The notes: a model not told the origin generated them from the sequence alone. A stretch of DNA of 64,000 nucleotides from Sphingomonas immobilis (GCF_030580995.1 NZ_JAUQSZ010000007.1:124001-188000); one strand, 5' to 3'. Counted from the first letter of the stretch, positions 8,705-18,190 are shown. A program made the numbers and translations.

Positions 8705-9628
8705 CTAAAAATTATAGACCAGCGCCGCCGTGCTCGACGTGTCGGTATTGCGCCGCCCGATCGGCGGCATGCTCTCGTACTGCACGGCGTAGGAGAGCTG
8801 GCCCGACAGCGGCCCGAACAATTTGGCGTTGAGCGCGGTCGTGCTGCTCACCGTACTGTTGATTTTCTGCAGATAGGCGGAGGCCACCTGCGTCAGCGAG
8901 ATGGCGTGCGAGAGTTTCCAGTCCATGTTCATCGATCCGCGCGCGGCGATGCTGTTCTCCTGCGTCGCATCGGTGAAGGAGGTGCGGCGATAGGCCGGGC
9001 CCAACTCCATGTCGAGCTTCAGGTTGGGATCGCGAATCACGCCGTAACCCGCTCCGACAGAACCGGAATATCGGTCGTAATAGCCGAGGAAACGGTCGCT
9101 CTCGAACTGGGCCGCGCCGTAGAGATACCCGCGCGGCGAGAATTTAAAATTGGGCTCGTACGCCGCCAGGAAATGCTCGCGGCTGATGACGCCCGAGCTC
9201 TGCTTGTAATCGACCGCGAGGTTGACCTTGTGCTTCCAGCGCAGCGTCTCGCGCGTCAGCTCGACCGCGCCGCTGACGCCCATGTCGTTGGTGTTGCCGG
9301 TGGTGAGATAGCCGCCGAGCTGCGCCTTGCCCTTCCAGTTGTCGAGCGGCCCCGCGTTGGCGAGATCGATCTGCCGCCGCGCCTCGCGCGAATCGCGCCA
9401 TTGATCTACCACCGCCTTGATCGATCGCGCCGCCTCGGGCGCAGCGGTGGTCGCATATTTGGCGACGATCGCCACCTCGCTCTCGTTGCCGTTAGCCACC
9501 GCCGCGTCGAGCATCGCGCGCACCGGCACGGGAATCGGCGTCAGCGGTTCCGGGATCGCCAGCGCAGGCTTCTTTTCCGCAGCCGCAATCAGCAGCGGTG
9601 CCGCGAGCAGGATCAGGCAAAAACGCAT
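8705..9628 (-). CDS. DUF481 family outer-membrane protein
   Basis: A 307-aa protein with signal peptide MRFCLILLAAPLLIAAA. The C-terminal 210 residues show the alternating amphipathic pattern of a beta barrel and begin with WKGKAQLGGYLTTGNTN, typical of DUF481 (YdiY-like) proteins. The last residue is Phe (ALVYNF), as expected for Bam-dependent outer-membrane insertion. The start at 9628 keeps the signal peptide; a 35-residue upstream extension does not fit. Physiological role unknown, with relatives described as salt-induced. Confidence 0.88.
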   Translation of the reverse strand: MRFCLILLAAPLLIAAAEKKPALAIPEPLTPIPVPVRAMLDAAVANGNESEVAIVAKYATTAAPEAARSIKAVVDQWRDSREARRQIDLANAGPLDNWKGKAQLGGYLTTGNTNDMGVSGAVELTRETLRWKHKVNLAVDYKQSSGVISREHFLAAYEPNFKFSPRGYLYGAAQFESDRFLGYYDRYSGSVGAGYGVIRDPNLKLDMELGPAYRRTSFTDATQENSIAARGSMNMDWKLSHAISLTQVASAYLQKINSTVSSTTALNAKLFGPLSGQLSYAVQYESMPPIGRRNTDTSSTAALVYNF

Positions 9629-9701
9629 GGCCGCTCCATAGCATAGGCGGCGACTCGGCGAAATCACGGCATATCGCCCGATCGCTTCGCCTTGCCGCAG
9701 G

Positions 9702-10178
9702 TCAGAGGTGGTCGGCGAACGCCGCGAGCACATCCTCGTAGAGCTTCTTCTTGAACGGCACGATCATCGACGGCAGCGCGGCGGGCTCGATCCAGCGCCA
9801 GACGATGAACTCCTGATGATCGGTATGGATGTCCACGTCGCTGTCCTCGCCGTGGAAGCGGAACAGGAACCAGATCTGCCGCTGGCCGCGCCACTTGCCC
9901 TTCCACACCTTGCCGACCAGTTCGGGCGGCAGATCGTAGAACAGCTCCTCCGGCGATATCGCGACCAGCGATACATGCTCGCGCGCGATCCCGGTTTCCT
10001 CGAACAGCTCGCGATAGGCGGCCTCTTCCGCATCCTCGCCGGGGTCGATCCCGCCCTGCGGCATCTGCCACGCCTCCACCTCGCTATCGACGCGTTGGCC
10101 GACGAAGACCTTGCCATCTTTGTTGAGGATCATGATGCCCGCGCAGGGGCGATAGGGGAGCGTGGCGGGATCGGTCAT
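9702..10178 (-). CDS. rppH: RNA pyrophosphohydrolase (Nudix)
   Basis: A 158-aa Nudix hydrolase that removes pyrophosphate from 5' ends of triphosphorylated RNA and so starts mRNA decay. The Nudix box is complete: GGIDPGEDAEEAAYRELFEETGI (pattern Gx5Ex7REUxEExGU; given in part). The N-terminus PYRPCAGIMILNKDGKVFVGQR and the segment WQMPQGGID are specific to RppH/NudH and related Ap4A hydrolases. Its start codon overlaps that of the divergent deacetylase gene. Confidence 0.95.
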   Translation of the reverse strand: MTDPATLPYRPCAGIMILNKDGKVFVGQRVDSEVEAWQMPQGGIDPGEDAEEAAYRELFEETGIAREHVSLVAISPEELFYDLPPELVGKVWKGKWRGQRQIWFLFRFHGEDSDVDIHTDHQEFIVWRWIEPAALPSMIVPFKKKLYEDVLAAFADHL

Positions 10179-11127
10179 GCATGCCTACCTAAGCGGCGTG
10201 ATCCATATCGTCCATCATCCCGCCTATGTCTCGAGCGCGCATGCCGCGAGTCCGTCGCAACTGAGCAAGAACGGGCTGATCCGCGATTTCCTGCGTGCCG
10301 AGGCGGGCACGGAGTGGCACGAACCCGACGCCATGCCGCGCGCATGGATCGAGGCAGTCCACGACCCGGACTATGTCGCCGAAGTGCTGGGCGCTTGTGT
10401 GCCGCCGGACAAGGAGCGCCGCATCGGCTTCCCGGTGACGCCCGCCGTCGCCGAACGATCGCGCCGTGTGGTCGGCGGCACGTATCTCGCCGCGCGCATC
10501 GCGCTGGAACGCGGCTATGCCGCCAATACGGCAGGCGGCAGCCACCACGCCCGCGCCGAGACGGGATCGGGCTATTGCGTGCTCAACGACCTCGCCGTCG
10601 CGGCCGTACGGCTGGTCGAGGAGGGGACTGTCGCGCGCGTCCTGATCGTCGATGTCGACGTGCATCAGGGTGACGGTACGGCGTCACTCACCACCGGGCA
10701 TCCCGGCATCGCGACCTACTCGATCCACGCCGAGAAGAATTTCCCCGCGCGCAAGGCCCGCTCCACGCTCGACGTGCCGCTGGCGGATGGGGTGGGGGAC
10801 GCCGACTATCTCGCCACGCTGGAGGCGACGCTCGCGCCGCTGCTCGACAGCGTGCGGCCCGATCTGATCCTCTACCAGGCCGGCGTCGATCCGTTCGGCG
10901 GCGACCGGCTCGGCCGCCTCGCGTTGAGCGAGGAGGGCCTCATCGCGCGCGAGCGTCTCGTCGCGCGCCTCGCGATCGCGCGGGGCATCCCGCTCGCGAG
11001 CACTGTCGGTGGCGGCTACGGCGACGACACCGCCGCCATCGCGCGCCGCCATGTCACGGCGATGCTGACGCTCGGCCGCGCCTTCGCCGAGGAAGCGCCG
11101 CTGAAAGAACCTGTTGCGCCCGCCTAG
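10177..11127 (+). CDS. Histone-deacetylase-like (class IV type) zinc hydrolase
   Basis: About 316 aa with the arginase/deacetylase fold. Zinc and catalytic motifs are present: GGSHHARAETGSGYC with the His pair, VDVDVHQGDG with Asp and His ligands, QAGVDPFGGDRLG with the third ligand, and the final GGGYG. The bacterial substrate is unknown; relatives deacetylate acetylated amines or polyamines and short-chain acyl-lysine. Two starts are possible: ATG 10177, overlapping the rppH start, or GTG 10198 (VIHIVHHPAYVS), which matches family N-termini well. Confidence 0.9.
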   Translation: MHAYLSGVIHIVHHPAYVSSAHAASPSQLSKNGLIRDFLRAEAGTEWHEPDAMPRAWIEAVHDPDYVAEVLGACVPPDKERRIGFPVTPAVAERSRRVVGGTYLAARIALERGYAANTAGGSHHARAETGSGYCVLNDLAVAAVRLVEEGTVARVLIVDVDVHQGDGTASLTTGHPGIATYSIHAEKNFPARKARSTLDVPLADGVGDADYLATLEATLAPLLDSVRPDLILYQAGVDPFGGDRLGRLALSEEGLIARERLVARLAIARGIPLASTVGGGYGDDTAAIARRHVTAMLTLGRAFAEEAPLKEPVAPA

Positions 11128-11200
11128 GATCAAACTAGCTTGGTGGGTCAGCGGCCCAGGCATAAGGGTCGTGCCACAAAATGATCATAGGAAGAGACTG

Positions 11201-13072
11201 ATGGCGACTGCCGTTCACGAAGTGACGCCAGAGGAGGCATCCGCCAACCCGCCCGCAGAATCGATCGTCGTGCGCTTCGCCGGCGATTCCGGCGACGGCA
11301 TGCAGTTGACGGGCGGGCAATTCACGCTCTCGACAGCGCTCGCCGGCAACGATCTCGCGACCTTCCCCGATTTCCCCGCCGAGATACGCGCGCCGCAGGG
11401 CACCTTGTTCGGCGTCTCCGCCTTCCAGATCAATTTCGGGTCGACCGCGATCGAGACCGCCGGCGACGCGCCCGACGTGCTGGTGGCGATGAACCCCGCC
11501 GCGCTGAAAACCAACGTCGGCGCGCTGAAACCCGGCGGCCTCATCATCGCCGACGAGGGCGAGTTTGGGCAGCGCAATCTCGACAAGGCGAAATACGCCT
11601 CCAACCCGCTCACCGACGGGTCGCTCGGCAAGTGGCAGCTGCTGTCGTTCAACATCTCGCAGCTTACCCTCGACGCCGTGAAGCCCTTCGGCCTCGGCAA
11701 CAAGGAGGCGCTGCGCTGCAAGAATATGTGGACGCTCGGCCTGGCGCTGTGGATGTTCGACCGTGATCGCCAGCCGCTGATCGACTGGCTCAACAGCAAG
11801 TTCGCCAAGAACCCGACGCTGGCGGAGGCCAACGTCGCCGCGCTCAACGCCGGCCATGCTTACGGCGAGACGGCCGAGCTCTCCGGGCCGATGCACCGCC
11901 ATCACGTGCCCGCAGCGCCCGTCGAGCCGGGCCTGTACCGCACCGTAACCGGCGCCGAATCGATCAGCTTCGGCCTCGTCGCCGGCGCGCAGCTTGCCGG
12001 CGTGCCGATGTTCTTCGGCGGATATCCGATCACCCCGGCATCGGCGATCCTGCATCACCTGAGCCGCCTCAAGGAATATGGCATCACCACCTTCCAGGCC
12101 GAGGACGAGATCGCGGCGATCGCCTCCGCCATCGGCGCGTCCTATGCGGGACAGCTCGGTGTCACCTCGTCGTCGGGGCCCGGCATTGCGCTGAAGGGCG
12201 AGGCGATGGGCCTCGCGATCATGACCGAGCTGCCGCTTGTCATCGTCAATTCGCAGCGCGGCGGCCCCTCGACCGGACTTCCCACCAAGACTGAACAATC
12301 GGACCTATATCAAGCGGTTTACGGCCGAAACGGCGACGCACCGCTGCCCGTAATCGCCGCGCGCAGCCCCGCCGATGCGTTCGATTGCGCGATCGAGGCG
12401 GTGCGCATCGCCGTCCAGTACATGACGCCCGTCATGCTGCTGACCGACGGCTATATCGCTAACGCCGCCGAGCCGTGGCTGGTGCCAGACATGAACGACT
12501 ACGCGCCGTTCCCGGTCGAGTATCTGGAGAATGTGCCGGAGGGCGGCTTCCTGCCCTATGCCCGCGACGAAAAGCTCAAGCGTCCGTGGGTCAAGCCCGG
12601 CACGCCCGGCCTGCTCCACCGCATCGGCGGCATCGAGAAGGCGGTCGGCACCGGCAACATCGAATATGGCCCCGCCAACCACCAGGAAATGACCGACATC
12701 CGGCGCGACAAGGTGGCGAACATCGCGGTGCCCGAGCAGGAAGTCGCGCTCGGCAACGCCTCGGGCAAGCTCGTGGTCGTCGGCTGGGGATCGACCTTCG
12801 GACCGATCCACCAGGCGGTGCGCCGCGCGCGGGCGCGCGGTCAGGACGTTTCGCACGTTCATATCCGCCACATCTGGCCGATGCCGGCGAATCTGGGTGT
12901 CCTACTCAAGGGGTATGAGCATATCATCGTGCCCGAGATGAATACCGGCCAGCTCAAGACCGTGCTGCGCGACCAGTTCCTTGTCGATGCAAAGCCGCTC
13001 AACAAGGTGTCGGGTCAGCCTTTCATGATCGCCGAGATCGAGGCGGCGATCGAGAAGGGGTTGGCCGCCTAG
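11201..13072 (+). CDS. korA: 2-oxoacid:acceptor oxidoreductase subunit alpha (gamma-alpha fusion)
   Basis: A 623-aa subunit of the KorAB-type 2-oxoglutarate:ferredoxin oxidoreductase, which decarboxylates a 2-oxoacid to acyl-CoA with ferredoxin as acceptor. The N-terminal 200 residues are the gamma domain (RFAGDSGDGMQLTGGQF). The alpha domain follows, with GGYPITPASAILHHLS and SSSGPGIALKGEA. The start at ATG 11201 has a GAAGAGA ribosome site 7 nt upstream; an upstream in-frame extension to 11114 is disregarded. korB follows after 65 nt. Confidence 0.95.
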   Translation: MATAVHEVTPEEASANPPAESIVVRFAGDSGDGMQLTGGQFTLSTALAGNDLATFPDFPAEIRAPQGTLFGVSAFQINFGSTAIETAGDAPDVLVAMNPAALKTNVGALKPGGLIIADEGEFGQRNLDKAKYASNPLTDGSLGKWQLLSFNISQLTLDAVKPFGLGNKEALRCKNMWTLGLALWMFDRDRQPLIDWLNSKFAKNPTLAEANVAALNAGHAYGETAELSGPMHRHHVPAAPVEPGLYRTVTGAESISFGLVAGAQLAGVPMFFGGYPITPASAILHHLSRLKEYGITTFQAEDEIAAIASAIGASYAGQLGVTSSSGPGIALKGEAMGLAIMTELPLVIVNSQRGGPSTGLPTKTEQSDLYQAVYGRNGDAPLPVIAARSPADAFDCAIEAVRIAVQYMTPVMLLTDGYIANAAEPWLVPDMNDYAPFPVEYLENVPEGGFLPYARDEKLKRPWVKPGTPGLLHRIGGIEKAVGTGNIEYGPANHQEMTDIRRDKVANIAVPEQEVALGNASGKLVVVGWGSTFGPIHQAVRRARARGQDVSHVHIRHIWPMPANLGVLLKGYEHIIVPEMNTGQLKTVLRDQFLVDAKPLNKVSGQPFMIAEIEAAIEKGLAA

Positions 13073-13137
13073 CCATTCCATTCATCGCATTTTCGACCCC
13101 GATTTGCGTTACTTTCGTTACCTTTGGAAGCCATCCG

Positions 13138-14184
13138 ATGAACGACATGACACCCCCCAATATTCCTGGGGCCAAGACCCTCCCCAAGGATTGGGAGACC
13201 GATCAGGAGGTGCGCTGGTGCCCCGGGTGCGGCGACTATGCTATCCTCAAGGCAGTGCAGCGCACCATGCCGGAGATCGGAGGACGTCCCGAGAACACGG
13301 TGTTCGTGTCGGGAATCGGCTGCTCGTCGCGCTTCCCCTATTACATGGAGACCTACGGCTTCCACACCATCCACGGCCGCGCGCCGGCAGTGGCGACGGG
13401 GGTGAAGCTCGCCAATCCCGATCTCGACGTATGGATCATCACCGGCGACGGCGACGGCCTGTCGATCGGCGGCAATCACACGATGCACCTCATCCGCCGC
13501 AATCTCGATTGCCAGGTGTTGCTGTTCAACAACGAGATCTACGGCCTGACCAAGGGGCAATATTCGCCCACGTCGCGCGTCGGCACGCGCTCGCCGTCGA
13601 CACCGTTCGGCTCGGTCGATCGCCCCGCCAACCCTTGCGCCTTCGCGCTGGGGGCGGGCGGCCGCTTCATCGCGCGCGGCATCGACGTCCACAAGAATTT
13701 GCCGACTGTCCTCAAGGCGGCGCACGCGCACAAGGGCACCGGCTTCGTCGAGATCTTCCAGAACTGCATCGTCTACAATGACGACGTGTTCGCGCCCTTC
13801 ACCGAGAAGAAGAACGCAGGCGCGGCGCAGATGTGGGTCGAACACGGCAAGCCGTTGCTGTTCGAGGGCGGGTCCAAGGGCCTCGCTCTCGATCACGAGC
13901 GTCTCGTCCTGAAGGTTGTGGATGTGGCCGAGGGCGACTGGCAGGCGGCGGGCGTCATCGTCCACGACCAGACCAACCGCGGCCTCGCGCACATGCTGGT
14001 CGAGATGCCCTTCGGCGCCTTCCCGATGGCGCTCGGCGTGATCTTCGACGATCCCGCACCCACCTTCGAAAGCGCCGTAGTCACCCAGAATGCCGAGGCC
14101 GCGCAGGGCAAGAAGCCCGATCTCCAGAAGCTGCTTTCCTCGGGCCAGACCTGGCAGGTCGAAAAGGAACCGCGGGTCGAATGA
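13138..14184 (+). CDS. korB: 2-oxoacid:ferredoxin oxidoreductase subunit beta
   Basis: A 348-aa TPP-binding partner of KorA. The WCPGCGDYAIL motif near residue 28 and the TPP/Mg motif GDGDGLSIGGNH are intact, as is GIGCSSRFPYY. Cys residues in these motifs are expected to help bind the single 4Fe-4S cluster of two-subunit KORs. The enzyme could feed reduced ferredoxin from the TCA cycle; which 2-oxoacid it uses cannot be decided from sequence, though 2-oxoglutarate is usual for this arrangement. The stop overlaps the start of a small hypothetical gene (ATGA). Confidence 0.95.
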   Translation: MNDMTPPNIPGAKTLPKDWETDQEVRWCPGCGDYAILKAVQRTMPEIGGRPENTVFVSGIGCSSRFPYYMETYGFHTIHGRAPAVATGVKLANPDLDVWIITGDGDGLSIGGNHTMHLIRRNLDCQVLLFNNEIYGLTKGQYSPTSRVGTRSPSTPFGSVDRPANPCAFALGAGGRFIARGIDVHKNLPTVLKAAHAHKGTGFVEIFQNCIVYNDDVFAPFTEKKNAGAAQMWVEHGKPLLFEGGSKGLALDHERLVLKVVDVAEGDWQAAGVIVHDQTNRGLAHMLVEMPFGAFPMALGVIFDDPAPTFESAVVTQNAEAAQGKKPDLQKLLSSGQTWQVEKEPRVE

Positions 14185-14639
14185 TTTTCGTCTCGTTCCT
14201 CGCCGCTCAGACGCTTGTCGCGCCACCAGGGCCGCCTATGCCCCCGCGTGCGGATACGGCTTTGTTTGAGCAGGATCGTTTGCGTTATGCGGATGATTTG
14301 CGCCGTGCCTGTCTGTCGGAAAAGGGTATCGAGATTGCGATAGCGGCTTGGACGGAATTGCGGCGAGATGGGCCACTTCGCGTCAATGCGCAGCAAGCCA
14401 ACGAACAGGAACTTGGCGCGGCCGCCTACTCTGCAACGATTGATCCCGACCGAATTGAACACTCATTGGAAGTCAAGCGGCGGTTGAATGACGCGTTCTT
14501 AGCGGCGAGCGATGCAAGCAGCGTCTCGGTTTTGCGGAAATTGTCGCCGGCCGATCGCCGGATTTTTGCCCGTCGCCTCACGATTCTTCAATCTTCAACA
14601 CGCCCACAGCAATGCGCGACTGCGGGAGCGGTACGATAA
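14181..14639 (+). CDS. Hypothetical exported protein overlapping korB
   Basis: A 152-aa protein that starts in the korB stop codon (ATGA). The N-terminus MIFVSFLAAQTLVAPPGPP is hydrophobic and could be a short signal peptide. The rest is hydrophilic and helical with no motif that I recognise. Base composition is lower in GC than the neighbours, with frequent TTT, TTG and GAT codons, so it may have been acquired separately. The start is set by the overlap. Confidence 0.6.
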   Translation: MIFVSFLAAQTLVAPPGPPMPPRADTALFEQDRLRYADDLRRACLSEKGIEIAIAAWTELRRDGPLRVNAQQANEQELGAAAYSATIDPDRIEHSLEVKRRLNDAFLAASDASSVSVLRKLSPADRRIFARRLTILQSSTRPQQCATAGAVR

Positions 14640-14675
14640 GCGCGAACTCGAAGGCGCTTAAAGCGTTGGCTTGGG

Positions 14676-16037
14676 ATGGCTGATCCAACCATTCTCTGGT
14701 TCCGCCGCGACCTGCGGCTTTCCGATCAGGCGGCGCTGATCGCGGCGGCGGGCGAGGGGTCGGTCGTGCCGGTCTATATCCTCGATGACGAGACGCCGAA
14801 GCACCGTGCGATGGGTGCCGCGTCGCGCTGGTGGTTGCACCACAGCCTTAAGGCACTTGACGCGAGCCTGCGCGAGAAGGGCTCCCGCTTGATCCTGCGA
14901 CGCGGCAAATCCGACGAACAACTTTCTGATATCGCGAAGGAATGCGGCGCGGAGCGCGTCCACGCCCTCCGCCATTACGAACCGTGGTGGCGCAACGCCG
15001 AGCGCGCCGTCGCCAAGCGGATCGATCTCGTCCTGCACGACGGCAATTACCTCGCGCCGCCGGGCTCGATCACGACGGGCACGGGCGGGCAATACAAGAT
15101 CTACACCCCCTTCTGGCGCGCTCTGAACGGCCACATGCCGCCGCCCGATCCGCACCGCGCGCCCGCGAAGATCGACCCGCCCGCCAGATGGCCGAAGAGC
15201 GATACGCTCAACGACTGGGACCTGCTGCCGACCAAGCCCAACTGGGCCAAAGGCTTCGACCCCTGGACCCCCGGCGAAGAAGGCGCACACAAGCAACTCT
15301 CCCGCTTCAAGCGCCACGCCGACGACTATGCCGAAACGCGCAACCTGCCCTCGGAGGACGGCAGTTCACGCCTGTCGCCGCACCTCCATTTCGGCGAAGT
15401 CTCGCCCGCGCAGGTCTGGCATGCGGTGGCGGAGGAGGGCGGCTCGGTCGGCACCTTCCTCGGCGAGCTCGGCTGGCGCGACTATGCCCAGAATATCATC
15501 CTGCAATACCCTGATTACGCATCGAAAAATGCGCGCGATGCGTTCGACGAAATGCCCTGGCGCAGCAGCAAGGTCGATCTGCGCGCGTGGCAGCAGGGCC
15601 GCACCGGCTATCCGATCGTCGACGCTGGCATGCGGCAGCTCTGGGCGACCGGATGGATGCACAACCGCGTCCGCATGATCGCGGCGTCATTCCTCATCAA
15701 GCATCTGCTGATCGACTGGCGCGAGGGCGAGCGCTGGTTCTGGGACTGTCTGGTCGATGCGGACTACGGCAACAACGCGGTCAACTGGCAATGGACCGCC
15801 GGAACCGGGGTGGATTCGAACATGTTCGTTCGCATCATGGCACCGCTCACGCAATCGCCGAAATTTGATGCGGCCGGATACATCCGCCAGTGGGTGCCCG
15901 AGCTTGCGAAGCTGGACGACGCGGCAATCCACGATCCGGAAGACGCCGGATGCCGCCCGCGCGACTATCCGGCCAAGATCATCGGCCACCGCGCGGCGCG
16001 CGAGCGTGCGCTCGCCGCCTATCGGCATACGAAATGA
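14676..16037 (+). CDS. phrB: Deoxyribodipyrimidine photo-lyase (class I CPD photolyase)
   Basis: A 453-aa flavoprotein that repairs cyclobutane pyrimidine dimers using blue light. The antenna domain starts ILWFRRDLRLSDQAAL. The C-terminal FAD domain carries SRLSPHLHFGEVSP, RTGYPIVDAGMRQLWATGWMHNR (in part) and NWQWTAGTGVDSN, all signatures of class I photolyases, including Trp residues of the electron-transfer chain. CPD specificity over (6-4) is inferred from these motifs. Confidence 0.95.
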   Translation: MADPTILWFRRDLRLSDQAALIAAAGEGSVVPVYILDDETPKHRAMGAASRWWLHHSLKALDASLREKGSRLILRRGKSDEQLSDIAKECGAERVHALRHYEPWWRNAERAVAKRIDLVLHDGNYLAPPGSITTGTGGQYKIYTPFWRALNGHMPPPDPHRAPAKIDPPARWPKSDTLNDWDLLPTKPNWAKGFDPWTPGEEGAHKQLSRFKRHADDYAETRNLPSEDGSSRLSPHLHFGEVSPAQVWHAVAEEGGSVGTFLGELGWRDYAQNIILQYPDYASKNARDAFDEMPWRSSKVDLRAWQQGRTGYPIVDAGMRQLWATGWMHNRVRMIAASFLIKHLLIDWREGERWFWDCLVDADYGNNAVNWQWTAGTGVDSNMFVRIMAPLTQSPKFDAAGYIRQWVPELAKLDDAAIHDPEDAGCRPRDYPAKIIGHRAARERALAAYRHTK

Positions 16038-16079
16038 ACGCTTGGCGCGGCATGAGTCGCGGGGGCATGGACTGACGCC

Positions 16080-17354
16080 ATGAACGCCTCCGTGCCCAAT
16101 GCGAAGCGCCCCCGCAGAGGCCGTCCGCGCCGCCGCGCGGGGCGGAACATGGTCGATGGCCTGCTCGGGCGCTTCGGCTTCTTGTTCCAGCAAGTGCTGG
16201 ACCGGATCGATGCAGGCCTCGCGTCCGGCTCGATCGAGGTGACGCTGCCCGACGGCACGACTCGGCTGCTCGGCGCGCGTGCGGAAGGGCCGGCGGCGAT
16301 CGTCGAGATCGTCAGCTGGCGCTCGATCCTGCGGCTGGCGACGCGCGGGTCGGTCGGCTGGTATATCGCCTGGTCGCGCGGCGAGTGGACGAGCCCCGAT
16401 CCGGTCCCGCTGTTCGAGCTGTTCGTGCGCAATCGCACGACCCTGGGCCCGACCGGCCGCGCGGCGGGCCTCACGCGGCTGCTCCAGCGCATCGGGCATT
16501 GGCTGCATCACAACAGCCGGCGCGGGGCGCAGCGCAATATCGAGTTCCACTACGATCTCGGCAATGATTTCTACAGCTTATGGCTCGATCCTTCGATGAG
16601 CTATTCGAGCGCGCTGTTCGCCGAGCCGATCGACGCGAATCAGAGCATGGAAAGCGCGCAGGCCGCCAAGCTCGCTGCGATTCTCGATCGCACCGCGACC
16701 GCGCCGGGCGACACGATCCTCGAGATCGGCTGCGGTTGGGGTTCGTTCGTGGAGGTCGCGGCGCGCGCGGGCCGGCCGGTCCACGCCATTACGCTGTCGT
16801 CGGAACAGAAGCAGGCGGTCGAGGCGCGCGCTGGGCGAGAAGGGCTGTCGGGCGTGACGGTCGCGCTCACCGATTATCGCGAGGTCTCCGGCACTTACGA
16901 TGCGGTCGCCAGCATCGAGATGGTGGAGGCTGTCGGGCAGGAATATTGGCCCGCCTATCTCGCCGCCATTGCGCAGGCGCTGAAGCCGGGCGGGCACGCG
17001 GCGATCCAGTATATCGCGATGGATGACGCCATCTTCCCCGCCTATGCCCGCAACGTCGACTTTATCCAGCGCTATGTCTTTCCGGGCGGGATGCTGCTGT
17101 CGGAGGGCCGCTTCCGCGCGATTGCCGAGGCGCAGGGCCTCGAATGGCGCGACCGGCGCGGCTTCGGGCTCCATTATGCCGAAACGCTGCGACGCTGGCG
17201 TATCGCCTTCGAGGACGCCGTCGACGCGGGCCGCCTGCCACCAAGATTCGGGCAGGATTTCGTGGGGTTATGGCGCTATTATCTGATGTACTGCGAAGGC
17301 GGTTTCCGCGGCGGCGGCATCGACGTCGCGCAGGTGACGTTGGTGAAAGCCTAG
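16080..17354 (+). CDS. Cyclopropane-fatty-acyl-phospholipid synthase family methyltransferase
   Basis: A 424-aa SAM-dependent methyltransferase of the CFA synthase family, acting on unsaturated acyl chains of membrane phospholipids. The N-terminal 130 residues form the lipid-binding part. The family signature IEFHYDLGNDFYSLWLDPSMSYS (given in part) precedes the SAM loop ILEIGCGWGSFVEVAA, and EMVEAVGQEYW follows. The Arg/Lys-rich first 22 residues are unusual but could bind membrane surface. It ends 4 nt into the convergent SDR gene. It may instead methylate without ring formation. Confidence 0.9.
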   Translation: MNASVPNAKRPRRGRPRRRAGRNMVDGLLGRFGFLFQQVLDRIDAGLASGSIEVTLPDGTTRLLGARAEGPAAIVEIVSWRSILRLATRGSVGWYIAWSRGEWTSPDPVPLFELFVRNRTTLGPTGRAAGLTRLLQRIGHWLHHNSRRGAQRNIEFHYDLGNDFYSLWLDPSMSYSSALFAEPIDANQSMESAQAAKLAAILDRTATAPGDTILEIGCGWGSFVEVAARAGRPVHAITLSSEQKQAVEARAGREGLSGVTVALTDYREVSGTYDAVASIEMVEAVGQEYWPAYLAAIAQALKPGGHAAIQYIAMDDAIFPAYARNVDFIQRYVFPGGMLLSEGRFRAIAEAQGLEWRDRRGFGLHYAETLRRWRIAFEDAVDAGRLPPRFGQDFVGLWRYYLMYCEGGFRGGGIDVAQVTLVKA

Positions 17355-18064
17355 CGCTCGACTCGCTCGAAATGCCCGGTCGCGAAGTCCTCAATTACCA
17401 ACGCCGCGATCCGGTCCCCGACAACGCTCGCGGGCTTCACCGACGCGGGATCCTCGCCGGGATAGGCGCGCTCGCGCATCGCGGTGCGCGTCGCGCCGGG
17501 ATCGACGATCGCGGTGCGCAGCGTGCTGATCTGTTCCATCTCGTCGCCATAGGCAGCGATCAGCGTCTCGAACGCCGCCTTCGATCCGCCGTAGAGCCCC
17601 CAATAGGCACGCGGTTTCCGCGCGACGCTGGATGTCACGCCGATCACCCGCGCGCGCTTCGACTTGCGGAGCATCGGGTCGAACGCCGTTATCAGCGCGA
17701 CCTGCGCGCTGACGTTGAGCGTCAGCACCTTCGCGAGTTCCTTGGGATCGGTCGACGGAACCGACCCGAGTGATCCCAGCATTCCTGCGTTCAGCACCAT
17801 GATGTCGAGCGCCGGCCAGCGTTCGGAGATCGCAATGGACAGGCGCGCGATGCTGTCGGTCTCGGTCAGGTCGAGCGGGGCGATCGTCGCCGATCCGCCT
17901 GCGGTGAAGATTGCATCCTCGACCTCCTCAAGCGCCTTGCCGGTGCGCGCCGTCAGCACGACATGCGCGCCCGCCGCGCCGAGCGCCAGCGCGGTCGCCG
18001 CGCCGATACCGCGGCTTGCGCCGGTAACGAGTGCGATCTGGTTGGCGAGGGGCTTGTCGGTCAC
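17351..18064 (-). CDS. SDR family NAD(P)-dependent oxidoreductase
   Basis: A 237-aa classical short-chain dehydrogenase. The cofactor loop TGASRGIG lies at residues 14-21, the NAG motif is present (VLNAGMLGS), the catalytic Ser is in GVTSSVARK and the Tyr-Lys pair is YGGSK. Substrate unknown. It is convergent with the CFA-type gene and separated from purF by a palindromic repeat. Confidence 0.9.
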   Translation of the reverse strand: MTDKPLANQIALVTGASRGIGAATALALGAAGAHVVLTARTGKALEEVEDAIFTAGGSATIAPLDLTETDSIARLSIAISERWPALDIMVLNAGMLGSLGSVPSTDPKELAKVLTLNVSAQVALITAFDPMLRKSKRARVIGVTSSVARKPRAYWGLYGGSKAAFETLIAAYGDEMEQISTLRTAIVDPGATRTAMRERAYPGEDPASVKPASVVGDRIAALVIEDFATGHFERVER

Positions 18065-18075
18065 GTCGAATCACT

Positions 18076-18182
18076 CCGTTCGCCCTGAGCTTGTCGGCCC
18101 GAAGGGGGGCGAAGCCCAACGGCTGCACTTCTTTGCGCGGTTAGAAGAAAGGACAGTGCTTCGACAAGCTCAGCACGAACGG
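18076..18182. repeat. Intergenic palindrome, family 1 (copy 1)
   Basis: An inverted repeat between purF and the SDR gene. The left arm is 18076-18096 (CCGTTCGCCCTGAGCTTGTC...) and the right arm 18162-18182; the arms match at 19 of 21 positions. The core CTGAGC plus CGAACGG ends is shared with copies at 32154 and 37248. It has the look of a REP-like element and may act as a transcription boundary. Confidence 0.85.
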
Positions 18183-18190
18183 TCGGGAAA

